Assembly: GCF_001514195.1 (NCBI RefSeq)
Contig: NZ_KQ948752.1
Location: 1 to 64,000, forward strand
DNA length: 64,000 bases
Direction of reading: 5' to 3'
Origin: Streptomyces griseorubiginosus
GTDB taxonomy: Bacteria > Actinomycetota > Actinomycetes > Streptomycetales > Streptomycetaceae
Positions 18,279 through 25,884 of this stretch are shown here, one piece after another; position 1 is the first letter of the stretch; each line of letters opens with the position of its first letter. Position numbers and translations under genes: made by a program. The notes under the pieces were generated by a model. That model did not search any database, was not told where the DNA came from, and worked only from the letters and a program-made list of their open reading frames with translations.

Positions 18279-19136
18279 GTGTCTGATTCCCTCAACGCTC
18301 CCGACGCCGTCGACTCCGGCGACTCCACCCCGCACACCCCCGGTGTCTCCGTGCGGCACACCCGGGGCAAGGGGGAGCCGCGGTTTCCCGACGGTCCCAG
18401 CCCGGACCCCGCGGGGTCGCACTTCGAGCGGCGGATCCGCAGTTTCCAGCCGCGCCGCAGCCGGGTGACCGCGGGACAGGCCGACGCGTTGCAGCGGCTG
18501 TGGCCCACGTGGGGGCTCGACATCGACGGGCGGCGGGTCCTCGACCTCGGCGAGATGTTCGGCAACGACCACCCCGTCGTGCTGGAGATCGGGTTCGGGA
18601 TGGGCGAGGCCACCGCGCGGATGGCCGCCGCTGACCCCGGCACCAACATCCTCGCCGTCGACGTGCACACCCCCGGCCAGGGCAACCTGCTCAACCTCGC
18701 CGAACAGCAGCAGCTGACCAACGTCCGGGTCGGCAACGGCGACGCGATCATCCTCCTGCGCGAGATGCTCGCCGAGGACGCGCTCGACGGGCTGCGCGTC
18801 TACTTCCCGGACCCCTGGCCCAAGAAGCGGCACCACAAGCGGCGGCTGATCCAGCCGGAGTTCCTGGACCTGGCCGCGACCCGGCTTCGGCCCGGCGCGC
18901 TGCTGCACTGCGCGACCGACTGGGAGCCGTACGCCGAACAGATGCTGGACGTGCTCACCGCGCACCCCGACTTCGAGAACACCCAGGCCGACGGCGGATT
19001 CGCGCCGCGTCCCGACTTCCGGCCGCTGACCCGTTTCGAGGGCCAGGGACTGGAGAAGGGACATGTCGTGAACGACCTGCTGTTCCGCCGCGTACAGCAC
19101 GGCGACCGAACCGACCAGTCCCCCTCCGGCGCCTAG
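18279..19136 (+). CDS. trmB: tRNA (guanine-N7)-methyltransferase TrmB
   Basis: About 285 residues. The SAM-binding motif LEIGFGMGEATARMA and the family signature VYFPDPWPKKRHHKRRL identify TrmB, which methylates G46 in the variable loop of tRNAs. A disordered N-terminal extension of about 55 residues precedes the catalytic domain, as in other Streptomyces. The GTG at 18279 begins VSDSLNAPDA. The gene follows the lhgO-like gene in the same direction with a gap of about 80 bp and precedes the prsW-like gene by 49 bp. Confidence 0.93.
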   Translation: MSDSLNAPDAVDSGDSTPHTPGVSVRHTRGKGEPRFPDGPSPDPAGSHFERRIRSFQPRRSRVTAGQADALQRLWPTWGLDIDGRRVLDLGEMFGNDHPVVLEIGFGMGEATARMAAADPGTNILAVDVHTPGQGNLLNLAEQQQLTNVRVGNGDAIILLREMLAEDALDGLRVYFPDPWPKKRHHKRRLIQPEFLDLAATRLRPGALLHCATDWEPYAEQMLDVLTAHPDFENTQADGGFAPRPDFRPLTRFEGQGLEKGHVVNDLLFRRVQHGDRTDQSPSGA

Positions 19137-19185
19137 GTTCCAGCCCGGCTGCGGGCGGTGCCTCCGTCTCGTTAAGGTCGATGCC

Positions 19186-20586
19186 GTGGCCACCATTCCC
19201 CCGTATCCGACGTACTCCGGTGAGCCCACCGGTGGTGCCCCGCTGCGGCATGCGCACTGGTGGCAGCGGAAGTGGGTGCGCTACGGCGCCCTGATCACGC
19301 TTCTCGCGCTGTCCGGGCTCGTCATCCTCGCGCTGGTGCGTCAACAGACCGGCAGCGAGGGCTTCCTGGTCGGTCTGGGGCTCGCCGTCCTGCCGGTACC
19401 GCTGCTCATTGCCGCGTTCCGCTGGCTCGACCGGGTCGAGCCGGGCCCTTGGCGCAATCTGCTGTTCGCGTTCGCCTGGGGCGCCTGCGCGGCCGCGCTG
19501 ATAGCGATCATCGCCAACAGCTTCGCCACGAAGTGGATAGCGACGGCGACCGCGGACCCGTCCGGAGCGGACACCCTCGGCGCGACGGTGATAGCCCCGA
19601 TCGTCGAGGAGTCGGCGAAGGCGGCCGCCGTACTGCTCGTGTTCCTGTTCCGCAGACGGGACTTCACCGGGATCGTGGACGGGGTAGTGATAGCCGGGAT
19701 CACTGCGACCGGGTTCGCGTTCACCGAGAACATCCTCTACCTCGGCACCGCCTTCGGCACCGACCAGCTGACCGGCGACCGCGGCATCGCCTCCGTCACC
19801 GCCGCGACCTTCTTCGTGCGCGTGGTGATGTCACCGTTCGCGCACCCCCTGTTCACCGTCCTCACCGGCATCGGCTTCGGCATCTCCGCGCTCTCGGCGG
19901 AACGCCAGCACATCCGGCGGGTGCTCTTCCCGCTGTCCGGACTGCTGCTCGCGATGGGCATGCACGCGACGTGGAACGGCTCGTCGACGTTCGGGGAGTA
20001 CGGCTTCTTCGCGGTGTACGCGATGTTCATGGTGCCGGCGTTCGCGCTGCTGACCTGGCTGGTGATCTGGACGCGGCAGCGGGAGCTGAAGACCGTCCGC
20101 GAGGAGCTGCCCGCCTACGCCGCGACCGGCTGGCTGACACCGGTCGAGCCGTACGCACTCGGCTCGATGCGGGCACGGCGGGTGGCGCGGGAGTACGCGC
20201 GCCGGCAGTTCGGCGGGCGGCCCGCGGGGCGGGCGGTGGCGCAGTACGAGGCGTACGCGACCTCGCTCGCTTTCCTACGGCGGCGGGGGCGGCTCGGCCG
20301 GGCGAACGGGGACTTCGTCGTACGGGAGCGGGAGCTGCTCCAGGAGCTGTGGCGGCGCCGGGAGGTGGCCCGGCCGGCCCTCGACCATGCCGCCCGGGTG
20401 ACGGCCCCGCCGGTGGCCGCGCCGCCCTGGCCGGGGTACGGGGGGTATGGCGTGTACGGGGTGTACGGCTACCCGCCCCAGCCGGGCCACCCCGCACTGC
20501 CGGTCCAGCACCAGCCGGTACAGCCGGTCCAGTCCCAGCCCATCCAGCCGACGCCGTATCCCGCGTACAACCCGTATCGGACGTAG
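19186..20586 (+). CDS. PrsW-family intramembrane metalloprotease
   Basis: The 466-residue protein has about seven to eight membrane segments between residues 35 and 290. PrsW signatures are present: EESAK, FAFTENILYLG, the AHPLFT segment and MHATWN, which together carry the glutamates and histidines expected to bind metal. PrsW-like proteases cleave membrane substrates such as anti-sigma factors. The C-terminal cytoplasmic half is long and charged. It ends in a Tyr/Pro/Gln-rich tail with GYGVYGVYGY and repeated PVQ/PIQP. The gene follows trmB closely. Substrate unknown; the membrane-tethered sigma factor in this window is one speculative candidate. Confidence 0.87.
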   Translation: MATIPPYPTYSGEPTGGAPLRHAHWWQRKWVRYGALITLLALSGLVILALVRQQTGSEGFLVGLGLAVLPVPLLIAAFRWLDRVEPGPWRNLLFAFAWGACAAALIAIIANSFATKWIATATADPSGADTLGATVIAPIVEESAKAAAVLLVFLFRRRDFTGIVDGVVIAGITATGFAFTENILYLGTAFGTDQLTGDRGIASVTAATFFVRVVMSPFAHPLFTVLTGIGFGISALSAERQHIRRVLFPLSGLLLAMGMHATWNGSSTFGEYGFFAVYAMFMVPAFALLTWLVIWTRQRELKTVREELPAYAATGWLTPVEPYALGSMRARRVAREYARRQFGGRPAGRAVAQYEAYATSLAFLRRRGRLGRANGDFVVRERELLQELWRRREVARPALDHAARVTAPPVAAPPWPGYGGYGVYGVYGYPPQPGHPALPVQHQPVQPVQSQPIQPTPYPAYNPYRT

Positions 20587-20668
20587 GGCTGCAAGGACTG
20601 CAAGGACTACGGAGGACTGCAAGGACTGCAAGGACTGCAAGGACTGCAAGGGTTGCGAGGGCTGCGCC
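20587..20668 (+). repeat. 9-bp minisatellite (GGACTGCAA)n
   Basis: About nine tandem units of GGACTGCAA and close variants run from just after the prsW stop codon. One unit carries an extra base (GGACTACGGA), and the last two are diverged (GGGTTGCGA, GGGCTGCGC). The array lies between two convergent genes. It does not encode a supported protein. Confidence 0.85.
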
Positions 20669-20731
20669 GAAGGCCGACAGGGTCGAACCGGCCCGCCCCC
20701 TGCCCGACGGGGTCGGTCGGGCGTGTCCCCC

Positions 20732-21676
20732 TTACGCCGACGCCTCCGTCAGACGCCCCAGCTCCTCCTCCGTCAGGGTCACGTCCGCCACCCCCAGCAG
20801 CGCCGGGAGCTGCTCCACCGTGCGGGCGGAGGCGATGGGGGCCGTGACCGTCGGCTGGGCCGCGAGCCAGGCGAGGGCGATCGTGGCGACCGGGGCCGCG
20901 TGGGACTCGGCGATGTCGTCGAGGGCGGCGAGGACCTTGCGGCCGCGGTCGGTGTCGAGGTGCTTGCCGGCTCCCGCCGCGCGCGCCCCCTCCACCGTCG
21001 TACCGGGGCGGTACTTGCCCGTGAGGAATCCGGACGCGAGGGCGTAGTACGGCACGGCGGCGAGGCCGGCCCGGGAGGCGACGGCCTGGAGTTCGCCCTC
21101 GTAGGTGTCGCGGGAGACCAGGTTGTAGTGGGGCTGGAGGGCGACATAGCGCGCCAGGCCCTCGCGGTCGGAGAAGGCGAGGGACTCCGAGAGCCGCGCG
21201 GCGGAGATGTTGGACGCGCCGATCGCGCGCACCTTGCCCGCCTTCACCAGCTCGTCCAGTGCGCCGATGATCTCCTCGACCGGCACCTCGGTCTTGTCGA
21301 AGTGGGTGTAGTAGAGGTCGATGCGGTCGGTGCCGAGGCGCTTCAGGGAGGCGTCGGCGGCGGCCTTGATGTTGGTGGCGGTCAGCCCGGGGAAGTCCGG
21401 GTGCTGGCTGACCTTCGTGGCGATGACGACGTCGTCGCGGTTGCCACGGGCGGCCAGCCACTTGCCGATGATCGTCTCGGACTCGCCGCCGGAGTTGCCG
21501 TCGACCCACGAGGAGTACGAGTCGGCCGTGTCGACGAAGTTGCCGCCCGCGGCGGTGTACGCGTCGAGGACGGCGAAGGACGTGGCCTCGTCGGCGGTCC
21601 AGCCGAAGACGTTGCCGCCGAGGGCGAGCGGGAAGACCTCGAGGTCGGAGGAGCCGAGCTTGCGGAGAGAAGTCAT
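20732..21676 (-). CDS. Aldo/keto reductase
   Basis: About 314 residues with the AKR barrel. It has the N-terminal strand GSSDLEVFPLALGGNVFGW, the catalytic-region motif NFVDTADSYS (Asp and Tyr), KVSQHP (Lys), YYTHFDK (His-like position) and the cofactor-binding C-terminus (IASARTVEQLPALL). It is an NADPH-dependent oxidoreductase of unknown carbonyl substrate. I choose the ATG at 21676 (MTSLRKLGSSDLEV); an in-frame start at 21697 adds seven residues. The gene is convergent with the prsW-like gene across a minisatellite. Confidence 0.9.
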   Translation of the reverse strand: MTSLRKLGSSDLEVFPLALGGNVFGWTADEATSFAVLDAYTAAGGNFVDTADSYSSWVDGNSGGESETIIGKWLAARGNRDDVVIATKVSQHPDFPGLTATNIKAAADASLKRLGTDRIDLYYTHFDKTEVPVEEIIGALDELVKAGKVRAIGASNISAARLSESLAFSDREGLARYVALQPHYNLVSRDTYEGELQAVASRAGLAAVPYYALASGFLTGKYRPGTTVEGARAAGAGKHLDTDRGRKVLAALDDIAESHAAPVATIALAWLAAQPTVTAPIASARTVEQLPALLGVADVTLTEEELGRLTEASA

Positions 21677-21782
21677 GTGATACGTCAACGCCCCCACCCG
21701 ACGAGGACCTTCCGCTACGGCCGCAAAGTCCTCGTAAACAAGCGGAATTAGCCCCTCCGGACCTCAGAGAGTCTAGGGAGTC

Positions 21783-22808
21783 TCAGGGGTTGAGCCCCTT
21801 GCCCTGGAGCCACGCCATCGGGTCGATCCCGGTCGCCGCACCGTCCGGGTGGACTTCGAGGTGCAGGTGCGCGCCGGTCACGTTGCCGGTGGCGCCCACC
21901 CGGCCGATGACGTCACCGGTGCCGACCTTCTGGCCCACGCTGACGCTGATCGAGGACTGGTGGCAGAACCACAGCTCGGTGCCGTCGTCGAGGGTGAGGA
22001 TCGTGCGGTAGCCGTAGGAACCGGCCCAGCCGGCCTCCGTGACGGTGCCGCTGTGGATCGCCTTGATGAGCGTGCCCGTGGGGGCGGCGAAGTCGAGGCC
22101 CGTGTGGTAGCCGGAGGACCACAGCGAACCGGCCTGACCGAAGGTCCCCGTGATGGTGTACGACGAGGTCGGCAGCGTGTACTGCTTGGCGAGCTCGGCC
22201 AGGCGCGCGGCCTCGGCCTTCTTCGCGGCCGCCTCCTCCGCCTTCTTCTTCGCGGCGGCGGCCTGCTGCTGGGCTTCCTTCTCCGCCTTGGCGGCGGCCG
22301 CGTCGGCCTCCTTCTGGGCGGCTTCGGCGACGGCCTGGGCGGCCTTGGTGTCGAGCTGGTCCTGCTGGCGCTCGGCCTGGGCGAGGATGCGCGAGCGCAG
22401 CGCCTCACCGGCGTCCGAGGTGCCCTTGGCGGCATCGACGGTGGTGGTGCCGACGCTGCTGAACGCGCTGGTGTCGTCGGCGCCGGAGTCGGAGTCGTCC
22501 GAGATGAGCGAGCCGACGTTCGGCAGGTCCGGCATCGAGATGGAGACCGGCGGCTTGCCGGTGTTGGCGCTGGCCATGCCGCCGGCGCTGACCGCGGCTA
22601 TGACACCGACGCCGAGGACGGTGGAGCTGCGGGCGAATCCGCCGCCGCGCTGCTTGGCCACGCGGTGCCGGCCTCGCACCGGGGCGAGGGAGTCCGCGGT
22701 CGGGTTCCACTCGCCGAGGGGGGCCTCGTCGTCGGCGCGGTAGCCGCCGTACACGAGAGTGCTGCGGGGTACGGGCGGGGCCTCGGGGGCAGGCGGGTTG
22801 GACGCCAC
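21783..22808 (-). CDS. M23-family cell-wall metallopeptidase under c-di-AMP riboswitch
   Basis: The 341-residue protein has a cytoplasmic N-terminus and one membrane segment or signal anchor (about 58-82, VLGVGVIAAVSAGGMASA). An Ala/Lys/Glu-rich coiled coil (about 140-210) leads to a C-terminal LytM/M23 domain (about 220-335) with the zinc motifs HTGLDFA and HLHLEVH. It should cleave peptidoglycan cross-bridges outside the membrane or activate an amidase. Translation starts at GTG 22808 behind GGAAAGGAG. The 5' leader is a c-di-AMP riboswitch, so synthesis is tied to the c-di-AMP level, as reported for Streptomyces cell-wall hydrolases such as rpfA. Confidence 0.92.
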   Translation of the reverse strand: MASNPPAPEAPPVPRSTLVYGGYRADDEAPLGEWNPTADSLAPVRGRHRVAKQRGGGFARSSTVLGVGVIAAVSAGGMASANTGKPPVSISMPDLPNVGSLISDDSDSGADDTSAFSSVGTTTVDAAKGTSDAGEALRSRILAQAERQQDQLDTKAAQAVAEAAQKEADAAAAKAEKEAQQQAAAAKKKAEEAAAKKAEAARLAELAKQYTLPTSSYTITGTFGQAGSLWSSGYHTGLDFAAPTGTLIKAIHSGTVTEAGWAGSYGYRTILTLDDGTELWFCHQSSISVSVGQKVGTGDVIGRVGATGNVTGAHLHLEVHPDGAATGIDPMAWLQGKGLNP

Positions 22809-22831
22809 GTGGGCGCGCTCCTTTCCTTCCT

Positions 22832-22972
22832 TCTCGCCTACCGGGTTAGCTGACGGGTTCGGAGCAGGAAGGTCTCCTACGCGCGTATACCCGCCGTGTG
22901 GCCACGGCGGCAGACGAGCGATTCACCCCAAGGTGGTGGTTCCCCGGTTCCCTTGCGGAATTCGGCGCGTGA
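22832..22972 (-). promoter_or_regulatory. c-di-AMP (ydaO/yuaA) riboswitch
   Basis: Read on the minus strand, conserved blocks occur in the right order. They are GCGCCGAATTCCGC, GGGAACCGGGGAACCAC, GGGGTGAATCG, then a variable GC hairpin, GTAGGAGACC, and CCGAACCCGTCAGCTAACCC followed by GGTAGGCG. These match the ydaO-yuaA riboswitch consensus as I remember it, including pairing of the GCGCCGA and GGCG ends. It ends about 10-20 nt before the ribosome-binding site of the M23 peptidase gene, so c-di-AMP probably lowers its expression. Confidence 0.93.
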
Positions 22973-23170
22973 GCACGGAGCCGTCTCTTGTGACGGCTGG
23001 GACGACCGCGCTGCGTTATCGAACGTTAATAGACCCGGGGGTCCGATTCCAAGCTGTTCCGCTTGATCATTAACGAAATTCCCGCAGGACTTACGGCCCA
23101 TCACCGGTAAAAAACGGGCGAGTTGACCGGACCGCTCACGCCAGGTCATGAGAGCGCTACGGGAAACGCT

Positions 23171-23205
23171 CAGGGCCGGAGTCCATTGACTGGACTCCGG
23201 CCCTG
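23171..23205 (-). terminator. Hairpin terminator after initiator tRNA
   Basis: A perfect 15-bp stem (CAGGGCCGGAGTCCA with its complement) encloses the 5-nt loop TTGAC. It lies 10 bp past the 3' end of the minus-strand tRNA-Met gene and also insulates it from the riboswitch leader downstream. There is no T-run, as is common in Streptomyces. Confidence 0.85.
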
Positions 23206-23214
23206 AGCCGTGAG

Positions 23215-23288
23215 TAGCGGGGACAGGATTTGAACCTGCGACCTCTGGGTTATGAGCCCAGCGAGCTACCGAGCTGCTCCACCCCGCG
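23215..23288 (-). tRNA. tRNA-fMet (CAT), initiator
   Basis: This is a 74-nt cloverleaf. The anticodon loop CTCATAA is flanked by three G-C pairs (GGG/CCC), a hallmark of initiator tRNA. The first acceptor position is unpaired (C1 opposite U72), also an initiator feature, followed by A73. CCA is not encoded. The T arm reads GGTTCAAATCC. Confidence 0.95.
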
Positions 23289-23439
23289 TCGGTGAAACCA
23301 GCATACGCCATCCGGGGAGCGACTCCTGCACGCATTACCGCGCAGCGCCCATGACCTGCCCTTTCACGCCGGTGGACGGCTGGAACAGGCCCTCTCCGTC
23401 GGCGTACCGTGACGGTCCTCAAACGAACCAGGAGGGGCC

Positions 23440-23691
23440 ATGACGGCAGCCGACGAGCGACCGGTGGAGATCGACAAGCGGGACGTCCCGCTCTCCGGGG
23501 GCCGGACTCTGCGGGTGACGGAGTTCGCCAACGGCGCCATACGGCTTGCGGTGCACACCGGCTCGCCGTACGTGATCACGAGCCTGGAGCAGATCGACGG
23601 CGGAGCCGTGTTGAAGCTCTCGCCCGGCCGCGAGGGCTCCAACGCGCACCGGAACTGGATCCGCGACCACAGCGAGGACAGCGCCTCTTAG
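23440..23691 (+). CDS. Conserved small hypothetical protein
   Basis: The 83-residue protein starts at an ATG behind a strong AGGAGGGG ribosome-binding site. It looks like a small beta-rich domain (GGRTLRVTEFANGAIRLAV, then YVITSLEQIDGG) with no signal or membrane segment and no catalytic motif that I recognise. It ends 13 bp before the class II amidotransferase gene, so the two probably form an operon. Codon usage is typical of the genome. Confidence 0.8.
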   Translation: MTAADERPVEIDKRDVPLSGGRTLRVTEFANGAIRLAVHTGSPYVITSLEQIDGGAVLKLSPGREGSNAHRNWIRDHSEDSAS

Positions 23692-23704
23692 TACTGTCAC
23701 GCCC

Positions 23705-24454
23705 ATGTGCCGTCTCCTGGGCGTGGTCACCCGCGCGCCTCTTCCGCTCGCCGCTGCCCTCGGTGAACTGACCGTTCCCTTCACGGAGTTGAGCCGGGAG
23801 CACGGTGACGGGTGGGGGATCGCCGCCTGGCCCGGGGCGGGCGGGGGCAGGCCACGGGTGGTCAAGGGGATCGCATCGGCGGCCGGGGACTGGCTCTGGG
23901 AGCACGCCCTCGCCGGGACGCACGCCGATGCCGCCGTGCTGCATCTGCGGATGGCGAGCCCCGGGCTGCCCGTCGTGCCGGGCAACACCCATCCGTTCAC
24001 CGCGGGCGGCCTCGCCTTCGCGCACAACGGCTTCTTCTCGCCGTACGACACCCTCGACGAGCTCATCGACCCCGGTCTGCTCGCGGCGGCGGGCGGGTCC
24101 ACCGACTCGGAGCGGTTCTTCCTGCGGGTGCGGACGCTGCTGCGGGACGAGGACCCGGTCGACGCGCTCGCACGGGCCGCGGCGGACATCCGGGCCCGCG
24201 CGTCCTTCGCGAGCCTGAACTGCCTGCTGCTGACCGAGGAGGCGCTGTACGCGTACGCCGACGAGGACCCGGACTCCGAGGTGAGCCGGCGGCGCGGGCC
24301 CGACTTCTTCCGGCTGCGGTACCGGGCGGACGGCGACCGGGTGCTCGTCGCGTCGAGCGGGGTGCCCCAACCGGACGGGGCGTGGCGGGTGTTGCCGCAC
24401 CGCCAGGTGCTGGAGATCCGGCGGGACGACCTGGGCGTCCGCGTACACGCGTGA
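23705..24454 (+). CDS. Class II glutamine amidotransferase (YafJ/EgtC-like)
   Basis: The 249-residue protein begins MCRLLGVV, giving the N-terminal nucleophile Cys2 of Ntn amidohydrolases. Other family marks are HGDGWGIAAW, HLRMASPG, NTHPF and FAHNGFF. It has only the glutaminase fold and no attached synthetase domain, which resembles YafJ-type and EgtC-like proteins that hydrolyse gamma-glutamyl amides. The ergothioneine genes expected around a true EgtC are absent, so I leave the substrate open. It is probably cotranscribed with the preceding 83-residue protein. Confidence 0.87.
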   Translation: MCRLLGVVTRAPLPLAAALGELTVPFTELSREHGDGWGIAAWPGAGGGRPRVVKGIASAAGDWLWEHALAGTHADAAVLHLRMASPGLPVVPGNTHPFTAGGLAFAHNGFFSPYDTLDELIDPGLLAAAGGSTDSERFFLRVRTLLRDEDPVDALARAAADIRARASFASLNCLLLTEEALYAYADEDPDSEVSRRRGPDFFRLRYRADGDRVLVASSGVPQPDGAWRVLPHRQVLEIRRDDLGVRVHA

Positions 24455-24501
24455 CGGGCGGACGGTGCGGCGGGCCGGTGGTCACCGCACTCCCGTGACG
24501 C

Positions 24502-25143
24502 TCAGCCGACCCCGAGCTCCGTCAACTCCCCCAGCGGCAGCGTGTGCTGGGTCTGGAGGACCTTCGCGCGCAGGTAGCGGACGTTGTGGGCGGTGGTGAA
24601 CACCCCCGTGGGGACACGGTCGTGGACGCCGATCCCCAGGTCCCTCAACTGGCCCGCCTTGTCGGGGTTGTTGGAGAGGAGGTCGACCTCGTCGATCCCG
24701 AGGGCGGTCAGCATCTGCGCGGCCGCCGTGTAGTCCCGGGCGTCCTCGGGCAGGCCCAGCGCGGTGTTGGCGGCGTAGGTGTCGAGACCCTGGTCCTGAA
24801 GGGCGTACGCGTCGAGCTTGTTGTAGAGGCCGATACCGCGGCCCTCCTGGCGGAGATACAGCAGCACACCGCCGCGCTCGGCTATCCGCTCGACCGCCTC
24901 GCGCAGCTGGGGCCCGCAGTCGCAGCGGGCGGAGCCGAAGACGTCCCCGGTCAGGCACTCGGAGTGCAGGCGCACCAGGGGGACGGTGCCGGGGGCGGGG
25001 TCCCCGAGGACGACGGCGAGGTGCTCCCGTCCGTCGGCCAGGCCGTGGAAGGTGACGAGTTCGGCGTCCACGCGGTAGCCGTCACCGAAGCGCAGCGGGA
25101 CGCGGACGCGGGAGCGCTGGGTGGCGGCGGGCAGGTCGGTCAT
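24502..25143 (-). CDS. ribA: GTP cyclohydrolase II
   Basis: About 213 residues. Zinc ligands lie in the motif LHSECLTGDVFGSARCDCG and the catalytic region has YLRQEGRGIGLYNKLDAY. These identify GTP cyclohydrolase II, which opens GTP to the pyrimidine precursor of riboflavin. It is the stand-alone form without the RibB synthase domain. I start at the ATG at 25143 because GGAG lies 8 bp upstream; an ATG at 25167 is in frame but abuts a perfect palindrome and lacks a ribosome-binding site. It lies next to a MarR regulator and a RibD-like gene, not in a standard rib operon. Confidence 0.93.
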   Translation of the reverse strand: MTDLPAATQRSRVRVPLRFGDGYRVDAELVTFHGLADGREHLAVVLGDPAPGTVPLVRLHSECLTGDVFGSARCDCGPQLREAVERIAERGGVLLYLRQEGRGIGLYNKLDAYALQDQGLDTYAANTALGLPEDARDYTAAAQMLTALGIDEVDLLSNNPDKAGQLRDLGIGVHDRVPTGVFTTAHNVRYLRAKVLQTQHTLPLGELTELGVG

Positions 25144-25167
25144 GCGGGTACTCCGGTCCGTAGGCAT

Positions 25168-25191
25168 ATCTGCTTCAGATTTGAAGCAGAT
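25168..25191. promoter_or_regulatory. Candidate MarR operator O1 (upstream of ribA)
   Basis: Perfect 10-bp arms (ATCTGCTTCA and TGAAGCAGAT) flank a 4-bp centre GATT. The core matches the other two sites at 25215-25232 and 25831-25850. Position just upstream of the ribA start supports repression of ribA. Confidence 0.7.
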
Positions 25192-25214
25192 CTACTGATC
25201 GAGACCCTACCCCA

Positions 25215-25232
25215 TGCTTTAAATTTGAAGCA
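25215..25232. promoter_or_regulatory. Candidate MarR operator O2
   Basis: TGCTTTAAATTTGAAGCA has 9-bp arms with one mismatch and shares the TGCTTYAAA core of O1 and O3. It lies in the gap between the marR 3' end and ribA, where the ribA promoter is expected. Confidence 0.65.
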
Positions 25233-25305
25233 ACGGGTTTATGGCACGCATCACACGCGGACAGCGGCGCTCACTCGGCCCTCACCGACACGACCCGCTC
25301 GGCCC

Positions 25306-25815
25306 TCACGAACAGGACGGCGACGACCGGCGCCGCCAGGGCATCTCCCCGGAGGCGCCCTCCTCCCCCAGGAGCCCCTCGGTGACGCTGGTGAAGATCT
25401 CCTCCAACTGCCGCACCTGCTCCGGGGTGAGCCGGTCGATGAGCGCGGCGCGGACCGTCTCCACATGGCCCGGCGCGGCCCGCTCCAGCACTGCCATACC
25501 CTCGTCGGTCAGCACCGCGACGCTGCCGCGCTTGTCCCACTGACAGCTCTCGCGCCGCACCAGCCCGTCCTTCTCCAGCCGGGCGACGGCGTACGTCAGC
25601 CGGGGCCGGGTGATCTTCAGCCCCTCGGCGAGATCGGTCATCCGCAGCCGCCGCTCCGGGGTCTCGGAGAGGTTGGCGAGGATGGAGTAGTACAGGTGCG
25701 GCATGCCGGCCTCCTGCTGGAGCTGCCGGTCGATGGTGTCCTCCAGGAGGAGCGAGGCGGCGATGTAGGCACGCCAGGCTCGCTGCTCGTCGGGGCTGAG
25801 CCAGCGGGTCGTCAT
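25306..25815 (-). CDS. MarR-family regulator of ribA/ribD-like module
   Basis: The 169-residue protein starts at the ATG at 25815 (MTTRWLSPDEQRAWRAYI). The winged helix shows LRMTDLAEGLKITRPRLTYAV and the wing CQWDKRGSVAVL, followed by a C-terminal helix. It is divergent from the ribD-like gene and upstream of, and codirectional with, ribA. Three similar palindromes (TTGCTTCAAATTTGAAGCAA-like) flank it, one before its own start and two before ribA, so it probably represses itself and both enzymes. The inducer is unknown. Confidence 0.9.
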   Translation of the reverse strand: MTTRWLSPDEQRAWRAYIAASLLLEDTIDRQLQQEAGMPHLYYSILANLSETPERRLRMTDLAEGLKITRPRLTYAVARLEKDGLVRRESCQWDKRGSVAVLTDEGMAVLERAAPGHVETVRAALIDRLTPEQVRQLEEIFTSVTEGLLGEEGASGEMPWRRRSSPSCS

Positions 25816-25830
25816 GCCACCAGTGTAGGT

Positions 25831-25850
25831 TTGCTTCAAACTTGAACCAA
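25831..25850. promoter_or_regulatory. Candidate MarR operator O3 (marR/ribD-like divergent promoter)
   Basis: TTGCTTCAAACTTGAACCAA is a palindrome with 9-bp arms and one mismatch. It lies in the 69-bp gap between the divergent marR and ribD-like genes and matches O1 and O2. Confidence 0.7.
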
Positions 25851-25884
25851 GCCCCGCCATCCTTTTTCGAGAGGGACCGCGCCG

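Noticed and set aside
23705..24454. EgtC (ergothioneine pathway)
   Set aside because: The fold fits but egtA, egtB, egtD and egtE are absent nearby.
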